From: Acidobacteriaceae bacterium
GTDB taxonomy: Bacteria > Acidobacteriota > Terriglobia > Terriglobales > Acidobacteriaceae
Direction of reading: 5' to 3'
DNA length: 5,151 nt
Assembly (NCBI GenBank): GCA_003165855.1
Contig: PMXH01000139.1
Span: 784-5,934 of the forward strand
This document shows positions 1-5,049 of the stretch, one piece after another. The position numbers and the translations under genes are program-made. A model generated the notes under the pieces. It did no database searches and had not been told where the DNA came from. It saw only the letters and a list, made by a program, of their open reading frames with translations. The first letter of the stretch is position 1. Each line of letters opens with the position of its first letter.

Positions 1-17
1 CACTCGGCCATCTCTCC
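1..17 (-). tRNA. tRNA-Ser, 5' end only (cut by the window edge)
   Basis: Read on the minus strand, the first 17 bases are GGAGAGATGGCCGAGTG. This matches the usual start of bacterial tRNA-Ser: acceptor strand GGAGAGA, U8, then the start of the D-arm with GCCGAG. The gene is transcribed leftwards out of the window, so the anticodon, variable arm and 3' end cannot be seen and the isoacceptor cannot be named. tRNA-Tyr genes start similarly (GGNGGG...), but the GAGAGATGGCCGAGTG series fits Ser better. The call rests on this short match alone. Confidence 0.68.
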
Positions 18-240
18 GCGTCCCCAATTTCATTTTCATTTTATCAGGAGAGTGTGGGCTTCGAGTCTCCTCCTCTGTGAATCGGCATTGCCAGGGGCTT
101 TTGGGCGAGCGCATCCGGAGGCGAGCGCGCTCCGAGGAAGATTCAGGCGATTGAGTCCGCGTTGAGCCTTACTGGCTTCGGAGCTCTAAAGCAGTGAAGT
201 TGTACTGCTGATCCGGCGGATTACGTGCCACATTTTCTTG
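18..240. other. Gene-free stretch between the tRNA and the zinc-ribbon gene
   Basis: I see no supported gene here. One minus-strand frame stays open from about position 112 leftwards, but it runs on through the tRNA and has no convincing start. The stretch holds the presumed tRNA leader and promoter, an imperfect 16-bp tandem duplication around 105-136, and a 6-bp stem with an 8-nt loop (190-195 with 204-209) downstream of the next gene. Confidence 0.6.
38..43 (-). promoter_or_regulatory. Candidate -10 element for the tRNA gene
   Basis: The minus strand reads TAAAAT inside an AT-rich patch (28-45) that stands out from its GC-rich surroundings. A start about 7 nt downstream would give a leader of roughly 14 nt before the mature tRNA 5' end, which is plausible for a bacterial tRNA. 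No convincing -35 lies 16-18 nt upstream, so this is only a candidate. Confidence 0.28.
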
Positions 241-441
241 TCAGGCTGCGTGCCGCGCCCTAGCCTTCCTTGAGGACGCCGTCCCGTCGGTGTTCGCGCT
301 GTTGTGAACTTCTTCCAGCGCATCGTTGATCCTTTGCGCGCTCTTCAGATCCCACCGGCAAAGGACGCAGCGCATGGCCACGGTGTAAACAAAATGTGCG
401 TAGGCCGGACACTTGATGTTCGTACACGCCTTGGTAATCAT
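241..441 (-). CDS. Small four-cysteine zinc-ribbon-like protein
   Basis: This gene encodes 66 residues. Cys6, Cys11, Cys25 and Cys28 form C-x4-C-x13-C-x2-C, the layout of a small zinc ribbon, followed by the motif RWDLK and a short helix (about 34-48). The tail is rich in Ser, Ala, Arg and Lys and ends RKARARHAA, probably disordered. There is no signal peptide or membrane segment, so it should be cytoplasmic. The ATG at 439-441 is chosen because GAGG (451-454) lies 9 nt upstream; a TTG two codons earlier would sit only 3 nt from it. It resembles small uncharacterised proteins I associate with acidobacteria, but this is recall, not a search. Zinc binding is inferred from Cys spacing. The function is unknown; a nucleic-acid or protein partner would be usual for such a fold. 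It stands alone, with no co-directional neighbour close upstream. Confidence 0.72.
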   Translation of the reverse strand: MITKACTNIKCPAYAHFVYTVAMRCVLCRWDLKSAQRINDALEEVHNSANTDGTASSRKARARHAA

Positions 442-596
442 TTCCAACCGCCTCGCCCGTCCCGGCTCTCCGCACTCAAGCCGAATTGAGATCTAGCCGA
501 CGGTAGCACGCTTCCCTACCCGCCCAGCCGCGGATTTTCAGCACCAATCCATCGGATTCCTTTCTTGGAGTAAGGCACGATTCAGTAGCGGCGCAG

Positions 597-778
597 TTTG
601 AATTTAGTTCCTAAGAGGCCGTCATCCCGAAACGCGGCGTACTTCAGTCGCGGGAGGGATCTCCCATAGATGCGGCCAGTGGGAGACCCCTTCGACTTCG
701 CTAAGGGCAGGCTCTTCGTTCCGCCTGAAAAACGTCTGCACTCAGGATGACCCGGGACCATAGGCCGAGAAATTCAAA
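597..778. repeat. Outer 9-bp inverted repeat flanking the GTCATCC element
   Basis: TTTGAATTT at 597-605 is matched in inverted orientation by AAATTCAAA at 770-778. The two copies lie 15 and 18 bp outside the GTCATCC/GGATGAC ends, so the arrangement is nearly symmetrical. They could be the true ends of a larger unit or part of a longer cruciform. A chance match of AT-rich words is also possible. Confidence 0.4.
621..751. repeat. GTCATCC-bounded dispersed inverted-repeat element (degenerate)
   Basis: GTCATCC at 621-627 is mirrored by GGATGAC at 745-751, giving a 131-bp unit. The match extends inward with mismatches (ttcGGATGAC-like against ctcaGGATGAC). Inside, GGGATCTCCCA (656-666) pairs with TGGGAGACCCC (680-690) in 10 of 11 positions around a 13-nt loop. 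The right half contains CTTCGACTTCGCT. These words are typical of short non-coding repeats scattered between genes in acidobacterial and some other environmental genomes; that comparison is from memory. No transposase is present, so if mobile it would depend on an enzyme supplied elsewhere. It lies wholly between genes. Confidence 0.62.
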
Positions 779-807
779 TTAAGCCACCGCCCCATGATTC
801 GAAGCTT

Positions 808-835
808 TTGCTTTTGGTGGTGGATATCGTATAGT
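808..835 (+). promoter_or_regulatory. Sigma-70-type promoter for the 87-residue protein gene
   Basis: TTGCTT (808-813) and TATAGT (830-835) are separated by 16 bp; the -10 matches the consensus at five of six positions. A start near 842 leaves a leader of about 13 nt that includes the ribosome binding site. Confidence 0.5.
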
Positions 836-843
836 TGGGTTCC

Positions 844-851
844 AGGTGGGG
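844..851 (+). promoter_or_regulatory. Ribosome binding site that fixes the start at 855
   Basis: AGGTGGGG ends 3 nt before ATG 855, and its AGG core is 8 nt from that ATG. It overlaps the in-frame GTG at 846, so that GTG cannot use it. This favours ATG 855 over GTG 846. Confidence 0.6.
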
Positions 852-854
852 TCA

Positions 855-1118
855 ATGCTGGAAGAACCCAAAGGTTGGCGGCAGCTACAGCAACGGGCAC
901 AACGGGAAAAAGACCCGAAAAAGCTCGCCCAGATCATCGATCAGATGAACCAGTTGCTAACCGAGCATGAGCACGCAGCCGCGAAAGAAGAGAAGCTTGC
1001 CTCCGTCGCCCGCGCGAACGTCCCAAGCAATACCCGTCAGCGAGTTGATTACGTAGCTCTTACAAACTTGTCCAGTTCGAAGCGCAATTCGAGAATTCGG
1101 CGCTTTCGCGTCTGGTAA
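855..1118 (+). CDS. Small helical protein of unknown function, with an atypical C-terminal tail
   Basis: This gene encodes 87 residues from ATG 855. Residues 8-46 look like one or two amphipathic helices: GWRQLQQRAQREKDP, then KKLAQIIDQMNQLLTEHE, then a charged Ala/Lys/Glu stretch. Short proteins with this WRxL...DPxKL..II.xMNxLL pattern are, from recall, common in acidobacteria and have no known role. There is no signal peptide, membrane segment or metal motif, so it is probably cytoplasmic. From about residue 49 the character changes to a Ser/Arg-rich sequence that does not look folded. Residues 65-87 are encoded opposite the end of the minus-strand gene at 1049-1234. The tail may therefore be read-through past a lost stop codon rather than part of the ancestral protein. 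The promoter and ribosome binding site are both convincing. Confidence 0.62.
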   Translation: MLEEPKGWRQLQQRAQREKDPKKLAQIIDQMNQLLTEHEHAAAKEEKLASVARANVPSNTRQRVDYVALTNLSSSKRNSRIRRFRVW

Positions 1119-1234
1119 GTATCCAGTTCTTCCTCTGTGAAATCGCTGAACTTTCTGCCTACCACGGATTCCACCTGTTGCTGAAGGAGTTCGCAAAGCT
1201 CACGCGCAATGGCGTCGAGCCCTGCAGTTTCCAT
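1049..1234 (-). CDS. 61-residue coiled-coil-like protein of unknown function
   Basis: The product starts METAGLDAIARELCELLQQQ and is almost all predicted helix. Helix one is about residues 4-24, then GRKFSDFTEEELDTY caps a second helix of charged heptad-like residues (about 36-57) ending in DKFVRAT. The pattern suggests a small helical hairpin or coiled coil, with no membrane segment and no catalytic motif. I do not recognise a named family, though similar short proteins are, from recall, known in acidobacteria. No SD precedes ATG 1232-1234; the leader is pyrimidine-rich. GATACT (1243-1248, minus) with an upstream TG sits 8 nt before the start, so a leaderless transcript is possible. Alternatively the gene is read as the last member of the hydrolase/DinB unit, 71 bp after the DinB stop. 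Its last 22 codons and stop overlap the plus-strand gene antisense. Confidence 0.58.
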   Translation of the reverse strand: METAGLDAIARELCELLQQQVESVVGRKFSDFTEEELDTYQTRKRRILELRFELDKFVRAT

Positions 1235-1242
1235 AGAAAAGA

Positions 1243-1251
1243 AGTATCACA
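1243..1251 (-). promoter_or_regulatory. Candidate extended -10 element placed for a leaderless start
   Basis: On the minus strand TGT is followed by GATACT, that is, an extended -10 (TGn plus a hexamer matching TATAAT at four of six positions). Exactly 8 nt separate the hexamer from ATG 1234, so transcription would start at or next to the start codon. There is no good -35. Confidence 0.32.
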
Positions 1252-1305
1252 AGCGGCTCATCAAGACTGTGAGCGTGAGCATCACACAGGATGACTCAAA
1301 TCACG

Positions 1306-1812
1306 TCAGCCCCGCGCAAGAATGTCTTCGATCTGCTGCAGGTGGTTGATGTCATGCCCCGCGAACATACGGACGATATGCTCAATCGTCTCCTGACCGC
1401 GTTCGGCGTGCATTCCATAATGTTTCCACTGCTCGGGCGTGAGTGACTTGAGCAGCGCAAGGTTCGCCTCGCGAACCACGCGGAATTGCTCCACCGATTT
1501 TCGTGGATCGCGCTTCTCATAGTGCCCGCTGATTACCCAGGAATCCTGATCGAACGCCGCAATGGGCGTTCCCGGCGCGCCCAGAATCAGCCGCATCCGG
1601 AAGCCCCCCACGATTTCCGCCTCGGCAAGGTGCGCGAGAATCTCCCCGACCGACCATTTGTCCGGAGCGGGGCGCTTGCGCAATTTGGCCGTGGGCACAC
1701 CTTTAATCAAACGCTCAAGCTTCTTCGCCGTGGCGGCCTGCACCGCCAGCGGTTGCTTCCCTTCCATGTTCTTAACGATTCGCTGCGTGTATTGCTGCGG
1801 TGTTTCCTTCAT
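1306..1812 (-). CDS. DinB-like superfamily protein (DinB_2 type)
   Basis: This 168-residue protein has the length and layout of the DinB four-helix bundle. Helix one lies around 20-38, and the motif APDKWSVGEILAHLAEAE (49-66) carries the first ligand, His61. The last helix has AGHDINHLQQIEDIL (151-165) with His153 and His157. These three His are the usual divalent-metal triad, so the site appears intact. Characterised relatives include metal-dependent thiol (bacillithiol or mycothiol) S-transferases, while many members have no known substrate, and none can be assigned here. There is no signal peptide, so it is cytoplasmic. ATG 1812 has GGGAG (1822-1826) about 9 nt upstream. It lies 62 bp after the stop of the exported hydrolase with no terminator between them, so co-transcription is likely. 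The name DinB here denotes the fold and does not imply the DNA polymerase IV also called DinB. Confidence 0.9.
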   Translation of the reverse strand: MKETPQQYTQRIVKNMEGKQPLAVQAATAKKLERLIKGVPTAKLRKRPAPDKWSVGEILAHLAEAEIVGGFRMRLILGAPGTPIAAFDQDSWVISGHYEKRDPRKSVEQFRVVREANLALLKSLTPEQWKHYGMHAERGQETIEHIVRMFAGHDINHLQQIEDILARG

Positions 1813-1874
1813 TTCGTTCGTCTCCCGTTTTTTTCTTAGACGATGTCCTGTTCCCTACGTGAGCGGTCGGCGAA

Positions 1875-3341
1875 TTACTTTCCTGCTTTCTGCCCCGCCT
1901 GAAAAACCGTCCACGGCCCCGCTTTCATATCGCGCAGCAGCGGCTTCTGCCACGAGTATTCCGGATGCCGCTCCAGGAAATCCGCCGCCACAAAATCCGC
2001 TCCGCAAGGATGCCCCGCGCGCGCGACGAAACTCATATTCGCCGCCATCTCGCTGTCGGTCGCTTTACCCTGCACCGCGCCTCCGGGATTGTAACCATCC
2101 CAACCCCATTCCTTCACGCCGCGCGACGAATCGTCTACGTGCCCGCACAGCGAGCGTTCGTTGGGTTGTCTTTTCTTTTCGAAGCTGTCGAAGTGATCCG
2201 CCAGGAAGTCTTCCGCCATCTCGACGTCAATGGTTCCCTTGGCATGCTGCACCAATTCATCGGCGCGCGCATGCCGCGCATTCGCCGACGACGAAGCATC
2301 CTTGGGATCGAATCCGTCGGTTTCTTCCCGAATCAGCTTCGGATCCCGCGCAAAGTTCGAACTGACGAAGTATCCATCCTTCGTTCTCCACAGCGGCGTG
2401 TTCTTCAGTCCCAGTTCAAGATACGCAATCTCCCCAGTCTTGCGGTCGCCGATCAGCCAGTCATTGGCGTAGCCGCCGTTGTTACCTTCCTTGATAATAC
2501 GTACATAGTCATCAACGCTCTCGGCATACTGCAGCGCCTTGCGCGAACGCATGAACTCCGGTTTGCCTTTCGGATCCCAGCCCTCAAATTGTGTGATGGT
2601 GGTTTCGGTAATCATGATCCCCGCCGCGTTTACCCCGAAATCGTCATCGCTGGTGATCACTCCCGGAAAACCGTCCATCAGAATGCGCTGGCCGTGCTGC
2701 GGCAAAATATCGAAGACGATCACCCAGCGCTCGCCCGCCAGATAGCTCGTCCAGTTGTTGTGCGCAATCACGATCTGGTGGTCTTTCGTATAAGCCCCCG
2801 TCGCGATAAACGCACTGCAATTGCCCGGAGCCTTCAGCTTCGGCGCCCGGGCTTGTTTCTCCCGCTTGTTCAGCCACGGCACATAGTAGTCCGGAACTTC
2901 CTCAAACGCGTTCAGCGCCACAATGTCATACACGTCCAGATCGACGCCGTGCGCCTTCACACCGTCGGCGATGCCTTGCAGTTCCTGTTGATACTCAGTG
3001 TCGATATGCGGCCAAAGCATCTCGCGCGCCGTCTTGCGAAAGAATTCCCAATCGCGCTGCGTTTGGTGGGTATCGAAAAGCTTGATCGCCTCTAGCGCAT
3101 CGGCAATCTCAGGAGCCAACAAATATCCATGCTGGAATCCAACCTCAGACGGGGAACCTTCCAGATGAACGTAGGTCCAACCACCGCGCTGAAAGCGATA
3201 AGCCGTTTCCAGCCGCGGATCAGAAGCAGTCCCCGCAGTTTCTTGCGGCTGCGCCATCCCCACCGACGTAGCCAGAAGCACCGCGGCCAACGCAATTCCC
3301 ATCCCCTTCGCGAAGCCAACGCACGAACACCCATCCCTCAT
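1875..3341 (-). CDS. Exported PLB-like / C45-type Ntn-hydrolase
   Basis: This gene encodes 488 residues. Residues 1-30 form a signal peptide with a hydrophobic core IALAAVLLATSVGMA and likely cleavage after Ala30. GFQHGYLLAPEI (68-79) is the G-x-x-H-G element seen in acyltransferase-type C45 proteins. GNCSAFIA (173-180) supplies the expected nucleophile Cys175, which would become N-terminal after self-cleavage at Asn174-Cys175, giving chains of about 144 and 314 residues. It is followed by IVIAHNNWTSY (190-200), which matches phospholipase B-like proteins (CSA...H-x-x-W-x-x-Y), then GNNGGYANDWLIGDRKTGEI (286-305) and a conserved C-terminus GHPCGADF...KPLLRDMKAGPW. Family members hydrolyse or transfer acyl groups on amide or ester bonds; the substrate here is unknown. 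ATG 3341 follows GAGAGG (3347-3352) by 5 nt. It is the first gene of the probable minus-strand unit with DinB. It appears full length. Confidence 0.9.
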   Translation of the reverse strand: MRDGCSCVGFAKGMGIALAAVLLATSVGMAQPQETAGTASDPRLETAYRFQRGGWTYVHLEGSPSEVGFQHGYLLAPEIADALEAIKLFDTHQTQRDWEFFRKTAREMLWPHIDTEYQQELQGIADGVKAHGVDLDVYDIVALNAFEEVPDYYVPWLNKREKQARAPKLKAPGNCSAFIATGAYTKDHQIVIAHNNWTSYLAGERWVIVFDILPQHGQRILMDGFPGVITSDDDFGVNAAGIMITETTITQFEGWDPKGKPEFMRSRKALQYAESVDDYVRIIKEGNNGGYANDWLIGDRKTGEIAYLELGLKNTPLWRTKDGYFVSSNFARDPKLIREETDGFDPKDASSSANARHARADELVQHAKGTIDVEMAEDFLADHFDSFEKKRQPNERSLCGHVDDSSRGVKEWGWDGYNPGGAVQGKATDSEMAANMSFVARAGHPCGADFVAADFLERHPEYSWQKPLLRDMKAGPWTVFQAGQKAGK

Positions 3342-3399
3342 AGCAGCCTCTCAATCTCAGATCTTCGATCTTGATCTCCGCAACCGCCGCCGGACGACC

Positions 3400-3430
3400 A
3401 TTCTAGCCCAGTCCAGGCCAGCCTCTGCAA
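3400..3430 (-). promoter_or_regulatory. Candidate promoter of the hydrolase/DinB unit
   Basis: On the minus strand TTGCAG (forward 3425-3430) and TAGAAT (forward 3400-3405) are separated by 19 bp. The -10 matches TATAAT at five of six positions, but the spacer is longer than ideal and the -35 is weak. A start near 3393 would give a leader of about 50 nt. The -35 overlaps one arm of the palindrome at 3426-3439. Confidence 0.4.
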
Positions 3431-3439
3431 GTTCTTGCA
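3426..3439. promoter_or_regulatory. 14-bp palindrome, possible operator between divergent genes
   Basis: TGCAAG and CTTGCA form perfect 6-bp arms around TT. The site overlaps the -35 region of the leftward candidate promoter and lies about 100 bp before the rightward gene's start. Dyads like this bind dimeric regulators, but no regulator gene is in view. It could also be a small hairpin without function. Confidence 0.38.
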
Positions 3440-3524
3440 ACCGGGTTCGCCCACTTCGGTTCACCGCACTTTTCCCCATCCCCCGCACGCCCTTCCGTGG
3501 TAACATTCCGCCCCTAAACTCCTC

Positions 3525-3530
3525 GGAGGA
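3525..3530 (+). promoter_or_regulatory. Ribosome binding site that decides a TTG start
   Basis: GGAGGA lies 6 nt before TTG 3537. No in-frame ATG or GTG start is near this strong site; the next in-frame ATG is codon 16, inside the hydrophobic core of the signal peptide. TTG is therefore the likely start. Confidence 0.75.
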
Positions 3531-3536
3531 AGCTTC

Positions 3537-4706
3537 TTGAAATTCCATCGCCTTTCCGCCTTCACTCTTGCCCTGCTGCTCATGTTGAACATCCTGGCGG
3601 CAGCACAGGATTCCCTGCCTCTCGCGCATCATGTTTCTGGGACCGTCCCGGTGCAGGCATCCGCATCGGCCCGCGCACTGTCCGCGGAGCGCCCACTTGT
3701 GCCGCCGGTTACCGCGGCGGCGTCGCCACTCGAAAGTCCAGCCGTGCACAACTGGCAGCTACAGGCCACTCTGACCGGTGCGGTAATTCATGACCTCTCG
3801 TTTGCTTCGCCCTCAGTGGGTTACGCAGCTGCGGAGCTTGGCCAGGTCTGGAAAACCTCCGACGGAGGCAAGACCTGGAAAGAGATCCTGAATCTCGGTT
3901 CTCCTTACTACTTTTATGGTGTTACGGCACTGACCGCGAACGACGTAGTCATCTCAGGCTTCTACGATTCCTCCAGCTTTGAGGGCCTCATCCGCTGGAG
4001 TCACGACGGTGGCCAGACTTGGAGCAATGACATCGTTCTCACTTCCACCGGCTGGGTGCAGCGTGTGCGTTTTCCCAACACCAGCAACGGCCTGATCCTG
4101 GACTTAACCGGAGGTTCCTCCGGCAACACCGCGCAATACAGCACCGACGGCGGCGCCGCCGCCTCCGACTGGACCACCATTGTCGACAATACCGATGGCG
4201 GCTGGTTTGGCCTGCAATTCAGCCTGCTCTCTAATCTCCACGCTCGCGCCTCCGGCATCAACTTCTGCAGCAGCCCGAACGCCGGCGCCAAATGGACCTG
4301 CGGTCCCTCCGTCGATTCCGTCTTCGACGGTTCCGTATTCTTTCTGAACGACAGCTATGGCTGGGTCGGCGGCGGAGAGATCAGTCCAAACGTGGAAGGC
4401 TGGGTCCACGTGACCACGAACGGCGGCAAGACCTGGACCGCTCGCACTCTGGACGGTCCCTGGCCGATTCGGCAGCTTTTGTTCCTTACCCCCAAGACGG
4501 GCTGGGCGGCCGGCGGCAACATTTATAGCGGCGTCGGCGGCATCTACTTTAGCAGCAACGGCGGCCAAACCTGGTCGGTCGACGTCACTACCAACGCCGA
4601 AATGGACGCCTGTGACAAGCAACCCGTAAATTCCGGCTTCCGCGTCTGGTGTGCCGGATACGACTCGTCCTTTAACGGCGTCATCTACGCGCTGGATCTC
4701 AAGTAG
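3537..4706 (+). CDS. Exported Asp-box (BNR/Ycf48-like) beta-propeller protein
   Basis: This gene encodes 389 residues, starting at TTG 3537. Residues 1-23 form a signal peptide (MKFHRLS, then a Leu-rich core, cleavage after AAA). Residues 24-70 are an Ala/Pro/Ser-rich linker. A propeller follows with Asp-box motifs TSDGGKTW (107-114), SHDGGQTW (155-162), STDGG...SDW (202-212), SSPNAGAKW (245-253), TTNGGKTW (293-300) and SSNGGQTW (339-346), which suggests six blades. Strands of the type F-x-x-x-x-x-GWA/VGG precede some boxes, as in Ycf48-type repeats. Cys244/Cys255 and Cys359/Cys372 could form disulfides, fitting an exported protein. Boxes of this kind are structural. No sialidase active-site Arg triad or Tyr/Glu pattern is evident, so enzyme activity should not be assumed; a binding or scaffold role is more likely. 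It is divergent from the hydrolase unit and converges on the next gene. Confidence 0.85.
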   Translation: MKFHRLSAFTLALLLMLNILAAAQDSLPLAHHVSGTVPVQASASARALSAERPLVPPVTAAASPLESPAVHNWQLQATLTGAVIHDLSFASPSVGYAAAELGQVWKTSDGGKTWKEILNLGSPYYFYGVTALTANDVVISGFYDSSSFEGLIRWSHDGGQTWSNDIVLTSTGWVQRVRFPNTSNGLILDLTGGSSGNTAQYSTDGGAAASDWTTIVDNTDGGWFGLQFSLLSNLHARASGINFCSSPNAGAKWTCGPSVDSVFDGSVFFLNDSYGWVGGGEISPNVEGWVHVTTNGGKTWTARTLDGPWPIRQLLFLTPKTGWAAGGNIYSGVGGIYFSSNGGQTWSVDVTTNAEMDACDKQPVNSGFRVWCAGYDSSFNGVIYALDLK

Positions 4707-4720
4707 GCCCGAAGTTTTCT

Positions 4721-5041
4721 TTAGATGTTCGTCCGTTGCTCGGTATGCCGCTGCAAATACCAGCAGGGGACGTATCCCGCACGAGGGAAAAGTGCGTTGA
4801 CGCAGGTTTGCGCTTCCGGTGGATTGAAGAGGAATACGGTCTTGCCGCTTTTCTGCGCCACCGCATCGTAGCTGGTGATCGTGATTTGTCCGAACGGTTG
4901 CCGATTCGCTGCGACTCGATAGCGGAACACGGCGTAATCCCCGGCATACGCAAGCGCCGTCGCGCCCAGCGCGCACGAGAATCCAACCACGATCAATCGC
5001 TTCAGAAACTGTTTGATTCTCCCGCTCAGCACTGGAGACAC
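4721..5041 (-). CDS. Small exported or membrane-anchored protein of unknown function
   Basis: This gene encodes 106 residues. A basic N-terminus (RIKQFLKR, 8-15) leads into a hydrophobic segment (16-33) ending in AYA, followed by GDYAVFRYR. This is either a signal peptide cut after Ala33 or a signal anchor. Cys23 is not in a good lipobox. The remaining domain of about 73 residues contains FGQITITSYDAVAQKSGKTVF (strand-like, 50-70), NPPEAQTCVNALFP (73-86) and GYVPCWYLQRHTEQR (89-103). Cys80 and Cys93 may form a disulfide. I recall similar short proteins in acidobacteria with the same F-x-P-P-E-A...C...PCWYL pattern and no assigned role. The start is uncertain: GTG 5041 has no good SD but a TATAAT 8 nt upstream; GTG 5032 is the alternative and would only shorten the N-terminus by three residues. 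Confidence 0.72.
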   Translation of the reverse strand: MSPVLSGRIKQFLKRLIVVGFSCALGATALAYAGDYAVFRYRVAANRQPFGQITITSYDAVAQKSGKTVFLFNPPEAQTCVNALFPRAGYVPCWYLQRHTEQRTNI

Positions 5042-5049
5042 GGCCTACA

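Larger units (their letters stand above)
442..854. other. 413-bp gene-free region between divergent small genes
   Basis: No credible gene is visible here; the open frames are short and look like random frames. The region should contain the promoter of the minus-strand zinc-ribbon gene, for which I find no clear -35/-10 pair, and it does contain the promoter of the plus-strand gene near its right end. Its middle is occupied by the GTCATCC-bounded repeat. Confidence 0.6.

Noticed and set aside
1..112. Minus-strand frame starting MRSPKSPWQCRF and open to the window edge
   Set aside because: It would run through the tRNA gene, has no ribosome binding site and no recognisable domain.
190..209. 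Stem AGCAGT/ACTGCT as terminator of the zinc-ribbon gene
   Set aside because: The stem is only 6 bp with an 8-nt loop, AT-balanced, and followed on the minus strand by just three T. This is too weak to call.
1268..1286. TGTGA...TCACA resembling a CRP-type site downstream of DinB
   Set aside because: The spacer is 9 nt instead of 6, and it overlaps a simple GTGAGC direct repeat; it does not fit the known site.
1287..1295. CAGGATGAC after the DinB gene, identical to the right end of the GTCATCC element
   Set aside because: A single 9-base half-site with no partner GTCATCC nearby; it could be a solo remnant but chance cannot be excluded.
1827..1833. T-run after CCCG between the hydrolase and DinB genes, read as a terminator
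   Set aside because: The run is on the plus strand, where no gene ends, and no hairpin precedes it. On the minus strand it is an A-run ahead of the DinB ribosome binding site.
1895..1906. CCGCCTGAAAAA shared with 721-732 in the repeat element
   Set aside because: The second copy lies in the coding end of the hydrolase gene, with only partly similar flanks; most likely coincidence.
1965..3095. Long plus-strand open frame opposite the hydrolase gene
   Set aside because: It is Arg-, His- and Leu-rich with no recognisable domain and lies wholly antisense to a well-supported gene in GC-rich DNA: a shadow frame.
4104..4976. Long minus-strand open frame opposite the propeller gene
   Set aside because: It is Gly/Ala/Val-rich without motifs and spans two real genes; a shadow of the propeller coding frame.
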